DNA of 9,725 nucleotides from an uncultured Thiotrichaceae bacterium (GTDB lineage Bacteria > Pseudomonadota > Gammaproteobacteria > Thiotrichales > Thiotrichaceae): positions 1-9,725 of the forward strand of contig CACVAV010000052.1 of the NCBI GenBank assembly GCA_902727945.1, read 5' to 3'. The translations under genes were made by a program, and so were the position numbers. The notes under the pieces are model-generated. The model ran no database searches and had not been told where the DNA came from. It worked only from the letters and a program-made list of their open reading frames with translations. The first letter of the stretch is position 1. Each line of letters opens with the position of its first letter. Positions 7,755 to 9,725 of this stretch are shown in pieces.

Positions 7755-9245
7755 ATGGGAAAACCAACTGGATTCCTCGAACACGAACGCCAATTACCCG
7801 CTGACCGTGCGCCACTGGTGCGGATTAAGGACTGGCGGGAGTTCCATTTAGAATTTGACCGCGAACAGGAAGCCCGCGAACAGGGTGCACGCTGCATGGA
7901 ATGCGGCATCCCGTTCTGCCAAACCGGGCGCATATTACCCGGCGGTGCCAGCGGGTGCCCGGTCAATAACCTGATTCCGGAATGGAATGATCTGATTTAT
8001 CAGGGACTGTGGCGCGAAGCTTATGAACGTTTGCGCATGACTAATAACTTCCCGGAGTTTACCGGTCGTGTCTGCCCTGCGCCTTGTGAAGGTGCCTGCA
8101 CACTGGGTATGAGTGAACCTGCGGTCACTATCAAGCTGAACGAAGTGTCGATTGTTGACCGTGCCTTTGCCGAAGGCTGGGTTAAACCAACCAAACCTGA
8201 GCTACGCACCGGTAAGACTGTCGCCGTGGTGGGTTCCGGCCCTGCGGGCCTGGCTTGTGCTGATCAATTGAATCTGGCGGGTCATAAAGTCACGGTTTAT
8301 GAACGTGCTGACCGGATTGGCGGCTTACTGATGTATGGCATTCCGAACATGAAGCTGGATAAGATGGAAATCGTACAGCGCCGTGTTGACCTGATGGCTG
8401 ACTCCGGCATCAATTTTGTGACTAATACTGAGATCGGTAAGGATATTTCTGCTGAACAGTTGCAGGATCAGTTTGATGCCGTCGTGCTGTGTGGCGGCGC
8501 TACTAAGGCACGTGACCTGTTAGTTGAAGGCCGGGCAAGCGAGGGCATTCATCTGGCGATGGATTTCCTGAAGGCCAATACTAAAAGCCTGCTGGACTCT
8601 AATCTGGAAGATGGCAACTACATTTCTGCTGAAGGTAAAGATGTGATCGTTATTGGTGGCGGTGATACCGGCACTGACTGCGTGGGTACATCGGTGCGTC
8701 ATGGCTGTAAGTCGGTGACTCAGCTGGAAATCATGACTCGCCCACCGGATGAACGTGCAGAAGGTAATCCCTGGCCGGAATGGCCGCTGGTCTATAAATT
8801 AGATTATGGCCAGGAAGAAGCGGCGGCGGTATTCGGTGATGATCCGCGCGAATATCTGGTCTCCACCCAACGTTTTGTCAGCGATGATGATGGCAATCTG
8901 CAGGAAATTCATACCATCGGTGTCAAGTGGGAAAAAGGCGAAGATGGCCGCATGAACCTGATTGAGATTGAAGGCTCTGAGAAAATACTTCCGGCGCAGT
9001 TAGTGCTGTTGGCAATGGGCTTTACCGGCCCTGAAAAACCGATCATTCGTGAACTGGCGCTGGACACTGATCCACGCGGCAATGTTAAGGCTGAACACGA
9101 AGATTACCGTACGAATGTTGACGGTGTATTTGCTGCCGGTGATATGCGTCGTGGCCAGAGCCTGATTGTCTGGGCGATTAATGAAGGCCGTGGTGCTGCG
9201 CGGGAATGTGACAAGTTTCTGATGGGTGAGAGTAGTTTACCTTAG
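7755..9245 (+). CDS. gltD: Glutamate synthase (NADPH), small beta subunit
   Basis: GltD oxidises NADPH at a bound FAD and passes electrons through 4Fe-4S clusters to the FMN of GltB. The protein is 496 residues and complete. N-terminal cluster region: Cys47, Cys50, Cys55 and Cys68 (RCMECGIPFC, GCPVNN), then Cys107, Cys111 and Cys115 (RVCPAPCEGAC). The FAD-binding Rossmann motif is VVGSGPAG (158-165) followed by ERADRIGG (183-190) and YGIPNMKLDK (194-203). The second dinucleotide motif, for NADPH, is VIVIGGGDTGTDC (297-309). The C-terminal FAD motif is VFAAGDMRRGQS (458-469), with AINEGRGAA (474-482). Paralogues of this fold occur in dihydropyrimidine dehydrogenase, NfnB and other oxidoreductases, but the placement 11 bases after gltB and the full-length match settle the assignment. 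A terminator ends the unit 56 bases after the stop. Confidence 0.98.
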   Translation: MGKPTGFLEHERQLPADRAPLVRIKDWREFHLEFDREQEAREQGARCMECGIPFCQTGRILPGGASGCPVNNLIPEWNDLIYQGLWREAYERLRMTNNFPEFTGRVCPAPCEGACTLGMSEPAVTIKLNEVSIVDRAFAEGWVKPTKPELRTGKTVAVVGSGPAGLACADQLNLAGHKVTVYERADRIGGLLMYGIPNMKLDKMEIVQRRVDLMADSGINFVTNTEIGKDISAEQLQDQFDAVVLCGGATKARDLLVEGRASEGIHLAMDFLKANTKSLLDSNLEDGNYISAEGKDVIVIGGGDTGTDCVGTSVRHGCKSVTQLEIMTRPPDERAEGNPWPEWPLVYKLDYGQEEAAAVFGDDPREYLVSTQRFVSDDDGNLQEIHTIGVKWEKGEDGRMNLIEIEGSEKILPAQLVLLAMGFTGPEKPIIRELALDTDPRGNVKAEHEDYRTNVDGVFAAGDMRRGQSLIVWAINEGRGAARECDKFLMGESSLP

Positions 9246-9301
9246 ACATTTTATAGTCCCGCTAAAAAACCCAACGCAATTTTCACCATATTGCCTAAAC
9301 T

Positions 9302-9344
9302 AAAAGATGAGTAACAGGATACTTCCTGTCACTCATCTTTTTTT
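9302..9344 (+). terminator. Rho-independent terminator of gltBD
   Basis: Left arm GATGAGT-A-ACAGGA (9306-9319), loop TACT (9320-9323), right arm TCCTGT-C-ACTCATC (9324-9337), then seven T (9338-9344). The A9313/C9330 mismatch is the only flaw. The A run at 9302-9305 can also pair with the first Ts. It faces the correct way to end gltBD and lies only 9 bases before the ribosome binding site of the next gene. Confidence 0.93.
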
Positions 9345-9353
9345 CATTCAACG

Positions 9354-9359
9354 AAAGGA
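9354..9359 (+). promoter_or_regulatory. Ribosome binding site of the small secreted protein gene
   Basis: AAAGGA lies 8 bases before ATG 9368. This good spacing is the main support for real translation of the small frame and for its start. Confidence 0.7.
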
Positions 9360-9367
9360 TTTAGGTA

Positions 9368-9616
9368 ATGAAAATAACCACAACCCCATTCATCAGTACC
9401 GCATTACTGTGCGTACTTGCATTTAGCCAAACAGCATTCGCAGGTAGCCTCACCGCAGAACGCGAAGCCCGCACTCAGAAAATTGAAGCACTGCAAAAGA
9501 TTATTCGTGATGGCCGGCTTGATCGCTCAGACAGAGTTCAGGCAAAACTGGATCTGGCACGACTGCAAGCGGAGGAACGCAAAGATCGTCGCAATGGCGA
9601 TGTCGATGATGACTGA
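9368..9616 (+). CDS. Small secreted or periplasmic protein of unknown function
   Basis: I do not recognise this gene. The 82-residue product has a clear Sec-type signal peptide: a single Lys at position 2, a hydrophobic core of about residues 11-19, and a cleavage site after AFA (23-25), with Gly26 as the first mature residue. The mature part is only about 57 residues, very hydrophilic, without Cys, and rich in Glu, Arg, Lys and Asp. Leu, Ile and Ala recur at spacings suggesting one or two amphipathic helices over about 30-72, perhaps a short coiled coil. The tail ends in an acidic DVDDD (78-82). Cys15 lies inside the hydrophobic core and lacks a lipobox context, so a lipoprotein is unlikely. 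It sits downstream of the gltBD terminator and I see no convincing promoter of its own. A good ribosome binding site and the signal peptide argue for a real gene. Confidence 0.75.
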   Translation: MKITTTPFISTALLCVLAFSQTAFAGSLTAEREARTQKIEALQKIIRDGRLDRSDRVQAKLDLARLQAEERKDRRNGDVDDD

Positions 9617-9619
9617 GTA

Positions 9620-9655
9620 ACTTCCCTGGGTCAGCGATTTGTTGAGCCAGGAAGT
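9620..9655. other. Imperfect hairpin after the small secreted protein gene
   Basis: ACTTCC (9620-9625) pairs with GGAAGT (9650-9655), TGG (9627-9629) with CCA (9647-9649) and TCA (9631-9633) with TGA (9643-9645). C9626 is bulged, G9630/G9646 is mismatched, and the loop is 9 bases. There is no T tract on either side, so it is not a standard rho-independent terminator. It begins 3 bases after the stop codon and may protect or end that transcript. Confidence 0.45.
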
Positions 9656-9725
9656 AAATACCTGCGTCGCAAGCAATGCTTATTCGAAGAACAATGCCAT
9701 GCTATTTTGCCAAACCTGAGGCAAT
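9656..9725. other. Right-edge stretch with no convincing gene
   Basis: Short frames run to the edge on both strands. Plus: ATG 9676 reads MLIRRTMPCYFAKPEA with no clear ribosome binding site. Minus: 14 codons enter from the edge and stop at 9680-9682, ending NSMALFFE. A small inverted repeat, TTGCC (9707-9711) and GGCAA (9720-9724), lies at the very end. None can be called from what is visible. Confidence 0.3.

Noticed and set aside
9252..9257. TATAGT after gltD as a -10 for the small secreted protein gene
   Set aside because: No -35-like hexamer lies 15-19 bases upstream and no extended -10 TG is present, so it is not supportable as a promoter.
9417..9620. Overlapping 67-codon frame inside the small secreted protein gene
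   Set aside because: It is a +1 shadow with no ribosome binding site, while the main frame has both a good ribosome binding site and a signal peptide.
9676..9725. Partial rightward ORF starting at ATG 9676, or a leftward gene ending at 9680
   Set aside because: Only about 15 codons of either are visible, neither has a clear ribosome binding site or recognisable family sequence, so no call can be made without the flanking DNA.
1..9725. Search for tRNA or rRNA genes, CRISPR repeats, insertion sequences and toxin-antitoxin or defence modules
   Set aside because: No repeat-spacer pattern, terminal inverted repeats with a transposase, cloverleaf-like segment or defence domain could be seen; almost all of the window is accounted for by housekeeping genes.

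Overview
The window looks like a conserved chromosomal segment of a gammaproteobacterium with intermediate GC content. The N-terminal part of RpoD and the whole of DnaG closely follow the enterobacterial proteins, including a RpoD stretch near residues 19-31 that is almost letter for letter the E. coli one. Several non-enteric traits (a long-form GltB, no rpsU immediately upstream of dnaG) point away from the Enterobacterales. I cannot name the genus from sequence alone.

Layout. Positions 1-1062 (minus strand) hold the first 354 codons of rpoD, the housekeeping sigma factor; the gene runs off the left edge just before the core-binding region 2. An 88-base gap carries a strong extended -10 promoter for rpoD. 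Positions 1151-2968 (minus) hold complete dnaG, the primase. From 2969 to 3141 is a divergent intergenic region with a plausible promoter for the rightward genes. Positions 3142-7743 (plus) hold gltB and 7755-9245 (plus) hold gltD, the large and small subunits of NADPH-dependent glutamate synthase (GOGAT), joined by an 11-base gap whose Shine-Dalgarno sequence directly follows the gltB stop. A strong rho-independent terminator lies at 9302-9344. A small secreted or periplasmic protein of unknown function follows at 9368-9616, and the last ~110 bases contain a hairpin and no convincing gene.

Function. The leftward pair dnaG-rpoD is the replication/transcription part of the classical macromolecular synthesis operon, here lacking rpsU as the adjacent upstream gene. 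The rightward pair gltB-gltD makes two glutamates from glutamine and 2-oxoglutarate, working with glutamine synthetase in ammonium assimilation. The two operons share one intergenic regulatory region.

I found no mobile element, CRISPR array, tRNA, rRNA or evident new defence or metabolic system. The least explained parts are the small secreted protein, the terminator packed against its ribosome binding site, and the hairpin after it.
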